From Nocardia nova (lineage in GTDB: Bacteria; Actinomycetota; Actinomycetes; Mycobacteriales; Mycobacteriaceae), in the NCBI RefSeq assembly GCF_002933465.1, contig NZ_PSZE01000014.1, positions 1 to 64,000 on the forward strand: 64,000 nt of DNA, in the 5' to 3' direction. The notes beneath the pieces were generated by a model. That model worked only from the letters and a program-made list of their open reading frames with translations, did not search any database and had not been told where the DNA came from. This document shows, in pieces, positions 9,241 to 17,196 of the stretch. How positions within the stretch are numbered: position 1 is the first letter of the stretch; each line of letters begins with the position of its first letter. The position numbers were made by a program, and so were the translations under genes.

Positions 9241-10521
9241 TCACGCCGCGATCCGGTCGGCCGCGCGCGTCGCACGTCCCCCTCGCGACAGGGTGACCGA
9301 GACATTCGCACGCCGGCTCAGCCGGAATGTGGGGACCGGGCTGCTGCTCACGATCTCCTTGTAGCGCACCGCGGCGCGGCCCTTCAGATACGCGCGCCGG
9401 GGGCTGTCGTCGGCGTGCGTGAACCCGATGACCGCATCGCGGCGGCCGAGGCTGACCGGCTGATGGAAGTATCCGAACCGGAACGGCCGCACCGACTTTC
9501 CGCGCAGCCGCCGTGCGATGGCGTCGGCGGCGTAGGCCGCGGTCGGCATACCGCTCTGGCAGGTGCCGTGCATGCGGCCCCACGGCTGGGTGATGGCGGC
9601 GGCATCGCCGATGGCGTAGATGTCCGGATGCGATATCGAACGCAATGTGGCGTCGGTGACAATGGCACCGGTCGCGTCCGTGGCGATACCGGCCACGGCG
9701 GCCAGAGCGGGCACGCGCACGCCGGCGGTCCACAGCGTGAGCCCGGCGGGCACCATCACACCGCTGTCCAGGAGAACCGCGTCGGGCAGCACCTTGGTGA
9801 CGCGAGTTCCACTGCGGCGCACGATATTCAGCCGATCCAGGGCACGCTCGACGTAGGCGCGCGGACGCTCACCCATCATCGCGGCGGGTTCACCGGTGCT
9901 GATCAGGGTGACGGTGAGATCGGGATGGGATTCGGCGATCTCGGTGGCGGCTTCGACGCCGGTGAGACCACCGCCGCAGACCGCGACCGCTCCTGCCCCG
10001 CCGACCTCGAGTTCGGCGAGGCGCTGCGACATCCGATGCGCCGTGCGCGGATCGTCGAGCGTCCACGCGTGCTCGGCCACACCCGGCACGGTGGTGGTGT
10101 CGGCGCGGCTGCCGAGGGCATAGACCATGGTGTCGTAGCCGAGTTCGAAGCCGTCGTCGCAGATCACGCGATGGGCGACCGGGTCGATCGCGGTGGCGGC
10201 GGCGCGGCGGAAGGTCACACCGGTTCCGGCCAGCAGGTCCGTAATCCGGTGATCGGCGAGTTCGGCGCCGGCCGCGACCTGATGCATACGCAGCCGTTCG
10301 GTGAACCGGTCCGACGGATTGACCAGCGTGATGTGCACCCCCCGCTTGCCGGTGCGGCGCGCGAGCCGGATCGCCGCCAGCATTCCGGTGTAACCGGCGC
10401 CGAGGACGACGATCTCGTGCGGACGCCCGGCGGCCGGCTCCCGCTGGGTCTTCAGATCGCTGCGCTGGGTCTTTCGATCGCTGCGCTGGGTCTTTCGATC
10501 GCTGCGCTGGGTATCGCTCAT
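9241..10521 (-). CDS. NDH-2-like FAD/NAD(P) oxidoreductase
   Basis: A 426-residue two-dinucleotide-binding flavoprotein related to type II NADH dehydrogenases. FAD is bound by VVLGAGYTGMLAA near 40 and the GDAAA block in the C-terminal half; NAD(P) is bound by VCGGGLTGVEAA. There is no redox-active Cys pair and no C-terminal membrane anchor. The first 28 residues are three imperfect copies of TQRSDRK encoded by a 21-bp tandem repeat and are foreign to the family; the enzyme proper starts near residue 34. It is upstream of, and probably co-transcribed with, the ECF41 sigma gene and has an ECF41-like promoter at 10567-10593. The acceptor is unknown. Confidence 0.85.
   Translation of the reverse strand: MSDTQRSDRKTQRSDRKTQRSDLKTQREPAAGRPHEIVVLGAGYTGMLAAIRLARRTGKRGVHITLVNPSDRFTERLRMHQVAAGAELADHRITDLLAGTGVTFRRAAATAIDPVAHRVICDDGFELGYDTMVYALGSRADTTTVPGVAEHAWTLDDPRTAHRMSQRLAELEVGGAGAVAVCGGGLTGVEAATEIAESHPDLTVTLISTGEPAAMMGERPRAYVERALDRLNIVRRSGTRVTKVLPDAVLLDSGVMVPAGLTLWTAGVRVPALAAVAGIATDATGAIVTDATLRSISHPDIYAIGDAAAITQPWGRMHGTCQSGMPTAAYAADAIARRLRGKSVRPFRFGYFHQPVSLGRRDAVIGFTHADDSPRRAYLKGRAAVRYKEIVSSSPVPTFRLSRRANVSVTLSRGGRATRAADRIAA
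10443..10511. repeat. 21-bp tandem repeat at the 5' end of the oxidoreductase
   Basis: A 21-bp unit (GATCGCTGCGCTGGG plus TCTTTC) occurs at 10455-10475 and 10476-10496, with partial copies on either side. It stays in frame and encodes the heptad TQRSDRK, so gain or loss of a unit would only lengthen or shorten the N-terminus. Confidence 0.85.
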
Positions 10522-10566
10522 GGTCCTGTCCTTTCGCGGCGGGTCGGCTGTGCGATTCGGTGATGG

Positions 10567-10593
10567 GACAACTCGGCCGCGGCTTTCGTGACA
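10567..10593 (-). promoter_or_regulatory. candidate ECF41-type promoter
   Basis: On the minus strand TGTCACG (10587-10593) and TGTC (10567-10570) are separated by 16 bp, 45 bp ahead of the oxidoreductase start. As I recall, the published ECF41 promoter is TGTCACA-N16-CGTC, so each half has one mismatch. It would give autocontrol of the oxidoreductase/sigma unit. Confidence 0.45.
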
Positions 10594-10688
10594 CCCTCCG
10601 ACGTGATGCCGATCACATCATCGGGAACAGGCCGGGTACCCGCCCGGTTGACATGTCAGAACTCCCCGAAGACGCGAACGAGGTGACC

Positions 10689-11417
10689 ATGGCCGTACAG
10701 GTCGAGATCTGGACCGATATCAACTGCCCGTTCTGCTACCTGGGCAAGCGGCGCTTCGAGCAGGCATTGGCCGGCTTCGCTCACCGCGACCAGGTGCGGG
10801 TCGTGCATCGATCCTTCGAGCTGGATCCGACGCTGCCGGCCGGGCACAGCGGCCCGGTGGTCGCCCATATCGCCGAGAAATACGGCATCAGCGAGGCCCA
10901 GGCCGCCGCCAGCGAACGCGGCATCGCGACCCAGGCCCAGGCTGTCGGCCTGCCGTATCGCACCGAGGGCCGCGACTTCGGCAACAGCTTCGATATGCAT
11001 CGGCTGCTGCACTTCGCACTGGAGCGCGGGCGGCAGGAGGAGCTGCTCGACGCGCTGTACCAGGGCAATTTCGCCGACGAGAAGCCGGTGTTCGGGGACC
11101 GGGAACGGTTGATCGAGCTGGCCTCGCGAGCCGGGCTCGACGCTGCCGAGGTGCGCGCGACCCTCGACGACCCGCAGGCCTACGCCGAGGCGGTGCGCGC
11201 CGATGAACAGACCGCCGCCGAACTCGGCGCGACCGGCGTGCCGTTTTTCGTCTTCGATCGCACCTACGGGGTATCGGGTGCTCAGCCGCCGGAGGTGTTC
11301 ACGCAGGCATTGGAGCGGGCGTGGGCAGATCAGGCCCCCGCGCTGCAGGTGCTCGGCGACGGCGAGACCTGCGGTCCGCACGGCTGCGCCGTGCCTGTCG
11401 CCGACGACCGGGGCTGA
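10689..11417 (+). CDS. DsbA-family (FrnE-like) thiol oxidoreductase
   Basis: A 242-residue thioredoxin-fold protein with CPFC at residues 13-16 and a helical insertion typical of DsbA/FrnE. The C-terminal block SGAQPPEVFTQAL is the usual family ending, followed by an extra Cys-containing tail (ETCGPHGCAV). There is no signal peptide, so it acts in the cytoplasm, as FrnE of Deinococcus does. ATG 10689 has GAGGTGA directly upstream. It is divergent from the NDH-2-like gene; the 167 bp between them holds the ECF41-like promoter reading the other way. Confidence 0.9.
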   Translation: MAVQVEIWTDINCPFCYLGKRRFEQALAGFAHRDQVRVVHRSFELDPTLPAGHSGPVVAHIAEKYGISEAQAAASERGIATQAQAVGLPYRTEGRDFGNSFDMHRLLHFALERGRQEELLDALYQGNFADEKPVFGDRERLIELASRAGLDAAEVRATLDDPQAYAEAVRADEQTAAELGATGVPFFVFDRTYGVSGAQPPEVFTQALERAWADQAPALQVLGDGETCGPHGCAVPVADDRG

Positions 11418-11570
11418 ACACTGCGCTCCCACGTCGAGTCCGCGGCCGCGGTTCACCGACGAGCTGCGCCATTCCGCCGGAGGCGGTGGTGGCCGAGCCG
11501 GGGGGAGGGCCGCAGCGTCACCGCACGATCACCACTGACCCCTCTTGCGTCGCGACCGGCCCGCGGGCAG

Positions 11571-11605
11571 AATTCAACACACAATGAATTCAACGCTCGG
11601 TGAAT
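11571..11605 (+). promoter_or_regulatory. tandem operator ahead of the ABC/TetR operon
   Basis: Two overlapping inverted repeats with 8-bp spacers: AATTCA/TGAATT at 11571-11590 and ATTCA/TGAAT at 11588-11605. They also read as two 16-bp direct repeats of TTCAAC-N6-TGAA. The block lies 34 bp before the first gene of an operon that ends in its own TetR regulator, the usual layout for TetR autoregulation. The region 11418-11570 shows nothing else. Confidence 0.55.
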
Positions 11606-11639
11606 AGTCTCGCCGGTCGTGTGACGTGGGAGGTGGACC

Positions 11640-12371
11640 GTGGCGAACCCTGATTCGTCCCCGGCGATCACCGTCGAGCACCTGCGGGTGCGTCGCGGGG
11701 GACAGGAAGTGCTGCACGATATTTCGCTGACCGTTCCGGCGGGCAGTATCACCGGCCTGCTCGGGCCCTCCGGCTGTGGTAAGACCACTCTGATGCGCAG
11801 CATCGTCGGCACCCAGCTGATCGAGGCCGGCAGTGTGCGGGTGCTCGGCGAGCAGGCCGGCACTCGTGGACTGCGTTCGCGCGTCGGCTACGTCACCCAG
11901 GCGCCGAGTATCTACGACGATCTCAGCGTGCTGGACAACGTCTCCTACTTCGCCGCGCTCTACGGCCGCGACTCGGAAGCGGTGCACGCGGCGATCGAAC
12001 AGGTCGGCCTGGGCCCGCATATCCGGCATCGGGGCAATCAACTCTCCGGCGGGCAACGCACCCGGGCGTCGCTGGCGTGTGCGCTGGTCGCCGATCCGGA
12101 ACTGCTGATCCTCGACGAGCCGACCGTCGGACTGGATCCGGTGCTGCGGGCCGAGTTGTGGAAGAAGTTCGACGAACTCGCCGGTCAGGGCCGCACACTC
12201 GTGGTGTCGAGTCATGTCATGGACGAGGCCGAGCATAGCGACCAGCTACTGCTCATGCGCGACGGTCATCTCCTGGCCCAGCTCACCCCCGACCAATTGC
12301 GCGCCGATACCGGCGAAACCAGTTTGGAGAACGCATTTCTCGCCCTCATCACGATGGGACAGCCGCGATGA
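11640..12371 (+). CDS. ABC transporter ATP-binding protein (ABC-2 type)
   Basis: A 243-residue ATPase with Walker A GPSGCGKTT at 42-50, Q-loop VTQAPS near 85, signature LSGGQ at 134-138, Walker B LLILDEPT at 154-161 and the switch His in VVSSHVMDE. It pairs with the ABC-2 permease that follows with a 4-bp ATGA overlap, and the regulator TetR closes the operon. The GTG at 11640 follows GGGAGG. It corresponds in order to M. tuberculosis Rv1687c-Rv1685c. Export of a drug, lipid or peptide is likely; the substrate is not evident. Confidence 0.92.
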   Translation: MANPDSSPAITVEHLRVRRGGQEVLHDISLTVPAGSITGLLGPSGCGKTTLMRSIVGTQLIEAGSVRVLGEQAGTRGLRSRVGYVTQAPSIYDDLSVLDNVSYFAALYGRDSEAVHAAIEQVGLGPHIRHRGNQLSGGQRTRASLACALVADPELLILDEPTVGLDPVLRAELWKKFDELAGQGRTLVVSSHVMDEAEHSDQLLLMRDGHLLAQLTPDQLRADTGETSLENAFLALITMGQPR

Positions 12372-13153
12372 CAACGACATTCGCCCCGCCGTCACGCCCG
12401 CCGCTGCGCTGCTACACCGCGACCTCGGCGCGCATCCTGCGTCAGTTGCGCGCGGACCGGCGCACCGTGGCCATGCTGCTGCTGGTGCCGACGCTACTCA
12501 TGGCACTGCTGTATTTCGTCTATCACGAGACGCCGACGATGCCGGGAGAACCGTCGCTGTTCGACCGCGTCGGCATCAGCATGCTGGGCATCCTGCCTTT
12601 CATCGTGATGTTCCTGATCACGGCGATCGCCATGCAGCGCGAGCGAACCTCGGGCACGCTGGAGCGGCTGATGACCACACCGCTGTCGAAGCTGGATCTA
12701 CTGGGTGGGTATGGCACGGCGTTCTCCCTCGCCGCGGCGGCGCAGGCGGGCCTGGCATGTCTGGTCTCGTTCTGGTTGCTCGGATTGCACGCCGCGGGCA
12801 GCGTGTGGCTCGTGCTGGTGATCGCCGTCGTCGACGCGGTGCTGGGCGTCGCGCTCGGCCTGTTGGCGAGTGCCTTCGCGCGCACCGAATTTCAGGCCGT
12901 GCAGTTCATGCCGCTGGTGGTGGGCCCGCAGTTCTTCCTCTGCGGCCTGCTGGTGCCGCGCGATCAGCTGCCGCGCTGGCTCGAGATCATCAGCGATGTG
13001 CTGCCGCTGAGCTATGCGGTCGACGCGTTGCAGGAGGTCTCCCGGCATCCGGGTGCGACCGCCGCGATGTGGCGCGATCTCGGCATCATCGCCGCATTCG
13101 CCGCTGTCGCACTGGCATTGGGTGCCGCCACCCTACGCAGGCGCACGGCATGA
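12368..13153 (+). CDS. ABC-2 type transporter permease
   Basis: A 261-residue integral membrane protein with six predicted spans and the conserved MQRERTSGTLERLMTTP loop near residue 97 that couples to the ATPase, plus LPRWLEIISDVLPLSYAVD in the fourth/fifth-span region. Its start overlaps the ATPase stop by 4 bases. Its TGA (13151-13153) lies inside the first copy of a tandem repeat that starts with ATG at 13150. Confidence 0.92.
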   Translation: MTTTFAPPSRPPLRCYTATSARILRQLRADRRTVAMLLLVPTLLMALLYFVYHETPTMPGEPSLFDRVGISMLGILPFIVMFLITAIAMQRERTSGTLERLMTTPLSKLDLLGGYGTAFSLAAAAQAGLACLVSFWLLGLHAAGSVWLVLVIAVVDAVLGVALGLLASAFARTEFQAVQFMPLVVGPQFFLCGLLVPRDQLPRWLEIISDVLPLSYAVDALQEVSRHPGATAAMWRDLGIIAAFAAVALALGAATLRRRTA

Positions 13154-13298
13154 GCGGCCGGGCGCGGAGGCGGCAGCACAGCATCACCACGCAGCGCCCC
13201 CGCTCATGCCACAAAGCGAACAGCATGAGCGGCCGGGCGCGGAGGCGGCAGCACAGCATCACCACGCAGCGCCGCTCCCATGCCACAAAGGGAACAGC
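13150..13298. repeat. 75/74-bp tandem repeat between permease and TetR genes
   Basis: Two head-to-tail copies (13150-13224 and 13225-13298) are identical over the first 49 bases and differ by a few changes and one deleted base after that. Each copy begins with ATGAGC and ends with a purine-rich stretch plus CAGC, so an ATGAGC recurs at 13150, 13225 and 13299. The last one is the TetR start. Confidence 0.9.
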
Positions 13299-13302
13299 AT
13301 GA
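13150..13302 (+). CDS. 50-codon coupled ORF inside the tandem repeat
   Basis: An open frame of 50 codons, rich in Arg, His, Gln and Ser, consisting of two copies of a peptide beginning MSGRARRRQHSITTQR. Its ATG overlaps the permease TGA (ATGA at 13150-13153) and its own TGA overlaps the TetR ATG (ATGA at 13299-13302), so ribosomes could pass through it without a break. The sequence is unlike any family I know. It may be a real coupled peptide or only an accident of repeat insertion between genes that formerly overlapped. Confidence 0.4.
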   Translation: MSGRARRRQHSITTQRPRSCHKANSMSGRARRRQHSITTQRRSHATKGTA

Positions 13303-13922
13303 GCGACGTGACCGATCGGGTGAGCCCACGCAGTGGGCGGCGGGCCGGCGAATCGGGTACCCGGGAGGCGATTCTGGATGCGGCACGCACCCGTTTCGCC
13401 GAGGTCGGCTTCGACAAGGCGTCGATCCGCTCGATCGCGGGCGCGGCCGGAGTCGATCCCGCGCTGGTGCATCACTACTTCGGCACCAAACAGCAATTGT
13501 TCTCCGCCGCATTGAATCTGCCCATCGATCCGGAGCTGATCCGTGCGCCGATCCGGGCCGCCGAACTCGACCGGCTCGGCGAGACCGTGGTCCGGACCGT
13601 GGTCGGCGCGTGGGATTCCTCGGTCGGGGTGCACGCGGTCGCGGCCTTCCGCGGCGTCCTCGCGGGCGGGGATGCCGCCCTCGCCCGCAGCTTCCTGCTG
13701 GAGGTCGCGCTGAAAGATGTTCGGGAGAAGGTGGATTCGCCGCCGGGCACCGGCACCACGCGAGTGGTGCTGGCCGCGTCGCAGATGATCGGCCTGCTGG
13801 TCGCGCGCAAGATTCTGCAGGTCGACCCCGTGGCGTCGATGCCGCTCGACGAGCTGGCCGCGGCGGTCGGGCCGACCATCCAGCGTTACCTGACGGGTGA
13901 ACTGCCGGTCGTCGGCGGCTAG
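13299..13922 (+). CDS. TetR-family regulator of the ABC operon
   Basis: A 207-residue repressor with an N-terminal helix-turn-helix at about 22-66 (FDKASIRSIAGAAGVDPALVHHYF, core only) and a C-terminal ligand domain with a conserved ASQMIGLLVARKI helix. ATG 13299 is preceded by AAGGGAA supplied by the second repeat copy. The same length and position relative to the ABC genes is seen for Rv1685c in M. tuberculosis. Its likely operators are the tandem inverted repeats at 11571-11605. Confidence 0.9.
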   Translation: MSDVTDRVSPRSGRRAGESGTREAILDAARTRFAEVGFDKASIRSIAGAAGVDPALVHHYFGTKQQLFSAALNLPIDPELIRAPIRAAELDRLGETVVRTVVGAWDSSVGVHAVAAFRGVLAGGDAALARSFLLEVALKDVREKVDSPPGTGTTRVVLAASQMIGLLVARKILQVDPVASMPLDELAAAVGPTIQRYLTGELPVVGG

Positions 13923-13953
13923 GCTGGGCCGGCCTACTCACCGCCGACCGGAA

Positions 13954-14175
13954 TCAGCCCTGCGCGGTGAATGCCTCGTGCTCGGCGTCGCCGACCGCAC
14001 GGGCCTCGTCCACCAGCAGCACCGGAATGCCGTTGTCGACCGGGTAGGCGCGACGCAGGCGCGGGTTGTAGAGCACGCTGTTGCCGTCCGCGTCGTGCAC
14101 CAGCGACAACGGCCCCTTGTCCTCCGGGCAGGCCAGCAGGCTCAACAACGTCGGGTCCAGGGTTTGCTCCGCCAT
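13954..14175 (-). CDS. Trm112-like small protein
   Basis: A 73-residue protein of the Trm112/UPF0434 type with the family core LLACPEDKGPL near residue 12, LRRAYPVDNGIPVLL near 43 and an acidic end. Trm112 proteins partner methyltransferases in eukaryotes; the bacterial short forms have no proven role. ATG 14175 is preferred over a TTG three codons upstream. Its order between the Rv1683-like gene and the TetR/ABC operon matches Rv1684 of M. tuberculosis. Confidence 0.85.
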   Translation of the reverse strand: MAEQTLDPTLLSLLACPEDKGPLSLVHDADGNSVLYNPRLRRAYPVDNGIPVLLVDEARAVGDAEHEAFTAQG

Positions 14176-14185
14176 ATCCGACAAC

Positions 14186-14677
14186 CTACCCGCCCGCCGA
14201 ATCCGCGGGCCGGGCCGCTCGCCGGAACGAGATGTGCCGATGCCCGAAGAAGCTGAGCACCGCCACCGCGCCCATCACGACCACCGTGGCGGGGGTCTCC
14301 GGCAGGTCGAACACCCCGACCGCCAACTGCACGCCCGTCATGTTCAAGATCAGCCCGCCCGAGTTGACCGCGACGAATCGCAGGAAGTCGGCGATCAGGT
14401 GACCACGCACTCGAAAGACCAGGGTGCGATGGGCGAAGAAGGCGAACACGATGCTGATCGCGTAGGCCAGTGCCACCGCCGCCGCGGGCGGCCAGCCGCC
14501 GGGCAGCACCTTCAGCCACATCACCGTCAGCCCCATGCCCAGCAGCGTGTTGGCCGCACCCACCGCGGCGAAGGCGATCTCCTGGCGGCGAATCAAGCGC
14601 AGCAGCAGACCGGGCGGCGGGGTGTCCGGCTCCCCCGCCACCCGCGCCTCGGCCGCTCCGCCCGCACCGCCGCTCAC
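14186..14677 (-). CDS. GtrA-family membrane protein
   Basis: A 163-residue protein with four predicted spans and the GtrA core RFVAVNSGGLILNM plus FGHRHISFRR at the C-terminus. GtrA-type proteins are thought to help flip or present polyprenyl-phosphate-linked sugars. The GTG at 14677 overlaps the stop of the upstream membrane glycosyltransferase (GTGA), showing tight coupling. With the divergent GT2 at 17197 it recreates the GtrA/GtrB/GtrC logic of sugar decoration systems. Confidence 0.88.
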   Translation of the reverse strand: MSGGAGGAAEARVAGEPDTPPPGLLLRLIRRQEIAFAAVGAANTLLGMGLTVMWLKVLPGGWPPAAAVALAYAISIVFAFFAHRTLVFRVRGHLIADFLRFVAVNSGGLILNMTGVQLAVGVFDLPETPATVVVMGAVAVLSFFGHRHISFRRAARPADSAGG

Positions 14678-17025
14678 GACACTACTTCCGCTGCTTCCTG
14701 TTTCACCGGATCGTCGGATTCGCCGGGGCGCCGCGACCGCAAGTACCACCACTGCATCACCGCCAGCAGCACCAGGCCGCCGACCGCGCCGGCGACACCG
14801 ATGCGCCACCCCGGCGGCTGCCAGGAGACCTCCAGCGTGGCATCCCGGGTGCCGGCCGGAATATCCACGGCGACGATCGATTTCGCGATCTCGTGGATCG
14901 GGAGTTCGTGGCCGTCGAGAGTGGCGCGATAACCCGGCCAGTTCAGCCGCGCGAGGACCACGCGCCCGCCGTCGGGCGAACTCACGCGTACCCGGCTGGT
15001 GCGGTCCGATTCCGACAGCGAGGTCGCCTGCACGTCGTGCGCGTCGGAGATGCGGCCGTTCGTGGTCGAGACCGGGCCCTGCTCCCGCTCGAGCACCCAG
15101 ATATAGCGTTCGTGGCCCGGATAGCCGACCCACTTCCAGCCGGCCGGTGCGGGCTGATTCCCGAGGTCGGGGAACATCGCCCGCTGGAGGACCACCCGGT
15201 CGAGTTTCATCAGGTCCACCGGGGTGCGCCCGGTGATCGGCTCGGGGGTGAACAGCCGCCGGAACGCGTCCGGACAGACGCTGGAATCCCAGCGCATGCA
15301 CAGCATTTCGCCGAACCAGTAGTGCCCGTTGGGTGTGTAGCCGTTGACGTAGTTGCGATGCACGTCCTTGGCGAAGTTGCCGAACACGAGCGATCCGTAG
15401 GCGCCCTGCAGACTCTTGTCCGCCGGCTGCAGCAGTCCGCGGTCGCCGAGCTGAATCGTGACACCGTCGAATGCCGGAAACGCCGCCTCCGCCTCGGAGC
15501 GGTGCACGGGCAGATTCCAGCCCATCGGCGTCGGCTGGACCAGACTCACCTGCAGATAGGCGATCGGGAGCATGGCGACGACGGTCGCCAGCGCGGCCGC
15601 CCCGCTTCCGCGCCGCGCCCACAACCACACCACGCCGGCGCCCAGTGCCGCGACCGCGAGCGCGGAGAGCACATGCCACCAGATGTGGTGCGGATCGGCG
15701 GAAAACGTTCGCACCCAGAGCAATCCGATCAGCACCGCCGCCGCCACCGCGCGCGGGCGCCAGTCCCGGACCGTGCCGAACCGGCCCAGCAGCACGCAGA
15801 CCAGGATCAGCAAGCCGACCGCCACCATCGGCAGCACCCGCGCCGGCCAGCGCAGCGGGCCGACCGTCCCGGGTCCGGCCGTCCACATCAGGAACATGAT
15901 CGCGAACAGCGCCACCGAGATCAGTTCCCGCCACACCCGGCGCGCGCGATTCCAATCGACGAATGCCAGCGCCGGAATCAGGAACCACGCGATATAGGTG
16001 ACCGGCAGCGGCTGCACATACCCCCACCAGGAGGTGAATGCCGGCATCGACGACGGCAGGCTGGCATTCAGCGATTCCGACCATGGCACCGTCAGGAAAC
16101 GATCGTTGTTGATCTGTGAATTGCCTCGCCAGCTCACCGTCGCGGACAGCATGCTCGGCAGATACGTCATCAAACCGGCCATACCGGCCGCCGCCGCGAC
16201 GACCGCGACCCGAAGCACCGGGCGCCAGGCGCGTTGGACGACAAGCTCTCCCACCGCCACGGCCACCAGCATCAGCGCCGCCTCGACGGCCGGAAAGACG
16301 TATTCGACCGAAATCGCCAGATACAAGTAGACGAACAACGGAATCGGCCCGTAACCGCGGGTGCCGCCGTAGCGCGACCGATCGCCGGCCGGGCCGCGGG
16401 CGTAGCGCACGGCACTGGCCCAGGCGTGCAGCATCCAGGCGGTGCCGGTCAGCGAGGTGACCCAGCTGGACTCGTCGAAGAACAGGAACCAGCCCGAGAG
16501 CGGAAAGGCGATGCCCGCCACGGCAGCCCAGGACGCACGACTGCCGTAGACCAGGCAGACCCGGTACACGCCCAGTGCGGCGATGATCGAGAAGATCAGT
16601 TTGACGACCGTCGCCAGCAGCGCGAGATTGTCCACCGACGGTGCGATCAGATCGATCAGCAGTTGCGGCGGATTGAACAGACCCGCCTCTTCCATGGTGT
16701 AGTTTCCGGTCATCCACTGTTCGGGCACCATCAGCGGCAGATGGCCCTCGCGCAGGTGCCGGCCGAGCATCACCCACAGCGGGGTGTACTGGGATTCGGT
16801 GTCATCGGTGTAGAAATGCCGCGCGTTGGCGAGCAGCACCGCGACATACCCGGCAATGACCCCGACTGCGGTGACCGCTCCCCATCGGAACACGATCCGC
16901 CGCGGATGCCCCACGGCACTCGACTCGGGCCGGGGAGCGGCGGGCCGCCCATCCTCGACGGCGACATCGCGCCGATCCTTCCCGGGCTCCGCGAGCGCCG
17001 TCGTCGACACTGCACTTTCCACCAC
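14674..17025 (-). CDS. large multi-span membrane glycosyltransferase (GT-C-like)
   Basis: A 783-residue protein with about 11-12 predicted membrane spans in the first 520 residues and a long extracytoplasmic C-terminal domain before a last span near 750. The first outer loop holds an acidic pair (DD at 74-75, in HFYTDDTESQY), the position of the catalytic acid in GT-C enzymes that use polyprenyl-phosphate sugars. It resembles YfhO-type proteins in layout. It starts with GTG 17025 and is coupled to gtrA. With the GT2 and aminotransferase opposite, it probably transfers a sugar to a wall polymer or lipoglycan; acceptor and sugar are inference. Confidence 0.75.
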   Translation of the reverse strand: MVESAVSTTALAEPGKDRRDVAVEDGRPAAPRPESSAVGHPRRIVFRWGAVTAVGVIAGYVAVLLANARHFYTDDTESQYTPLWVMLGRHLREGHLPLMVPEQWMTGNYTMEEAGLFNPPQLLIDLIAPSVDNLALLATVVKLIFSIIAALGVYRVCLVYGSRASWAAVAGIAFPLSGWFLFFDESSWVTSLTGTAWMLHAWASAVRYARGPAGDRSRYGGTRGYGPIPLFVYLYLAISVEYVFPAVEAALMLVAVAVGELVVQRAWRPVLRVAVVAAAAGMAGLMTYLPSMLSATVSWRGNSQINNDRFLTVPWSESLNASLPSSMPAFTSWWGYVQPLPVTYIAWFLIPALAFVDWNRARRVWRELISVALFAIMFLMWTAGPGTVGPLRWPARVLPMVAVGLLILVCVLLGRFGTVRDWRPRAVAAAVLIGLLWVRTFSADPHHIWWHVLSALAVAALGAGVVWLWARRGSGAAALATVVAMLPIAYLQVSLVQPTPMGWNLPVHRSEAEAAFPAFDGVTIQLGDRGLLQPADKSLQGAYGSLVFGNFAKDVHRNYVNGYTPNGHYWFGEMLCMRWDSSVCPDAFRRLFTPEPITGRTPVDLMKLDRVVLQRAMFPDLGNQPAPAGWKWVGYPGHERYIWVLEREQGPVSTTNGRISDAHDVQATSLSESDRTSRVRVSSPDGGRVVLARLNWPGYRATLDGHELPIHEIAKSIVAVDIPAGTRDATLEVSWQPPGWRIGVAGAVGGLVLLAVMQWWYLRSRRPGESDDPVKQEAAEVVS

Positions 17026-17196
17026 GATTGACAGACCCTACCCGCCCGCGCGCTCACGAGCATCGCCCCTGGAACCACTGCCCCCTCGCGGAGCCGAAGC
17101 CGGTGACCAGCAGCGTGTTAGAGTTCACCCCGATTCGGGCTCTGGATACAGGCGAGGAGTTCCGGTGCGCACCGTCATCGAAAGTCGAACCAGCTG

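Noticed and set aside
13150-13298. Insertion sequence at the ABC/TetR junction
   Set aside because: No transposase, terminal inverted repeats or target duplication; it is a short tandem repeat.
14186-16777. 863-codon minus-strand frame as a GtrA fusion
   Set aside because: Only the last 163 codons (GtrA) are real; the rest is the second frame of the membrane transferase gene, which uses its own frame to 14674.
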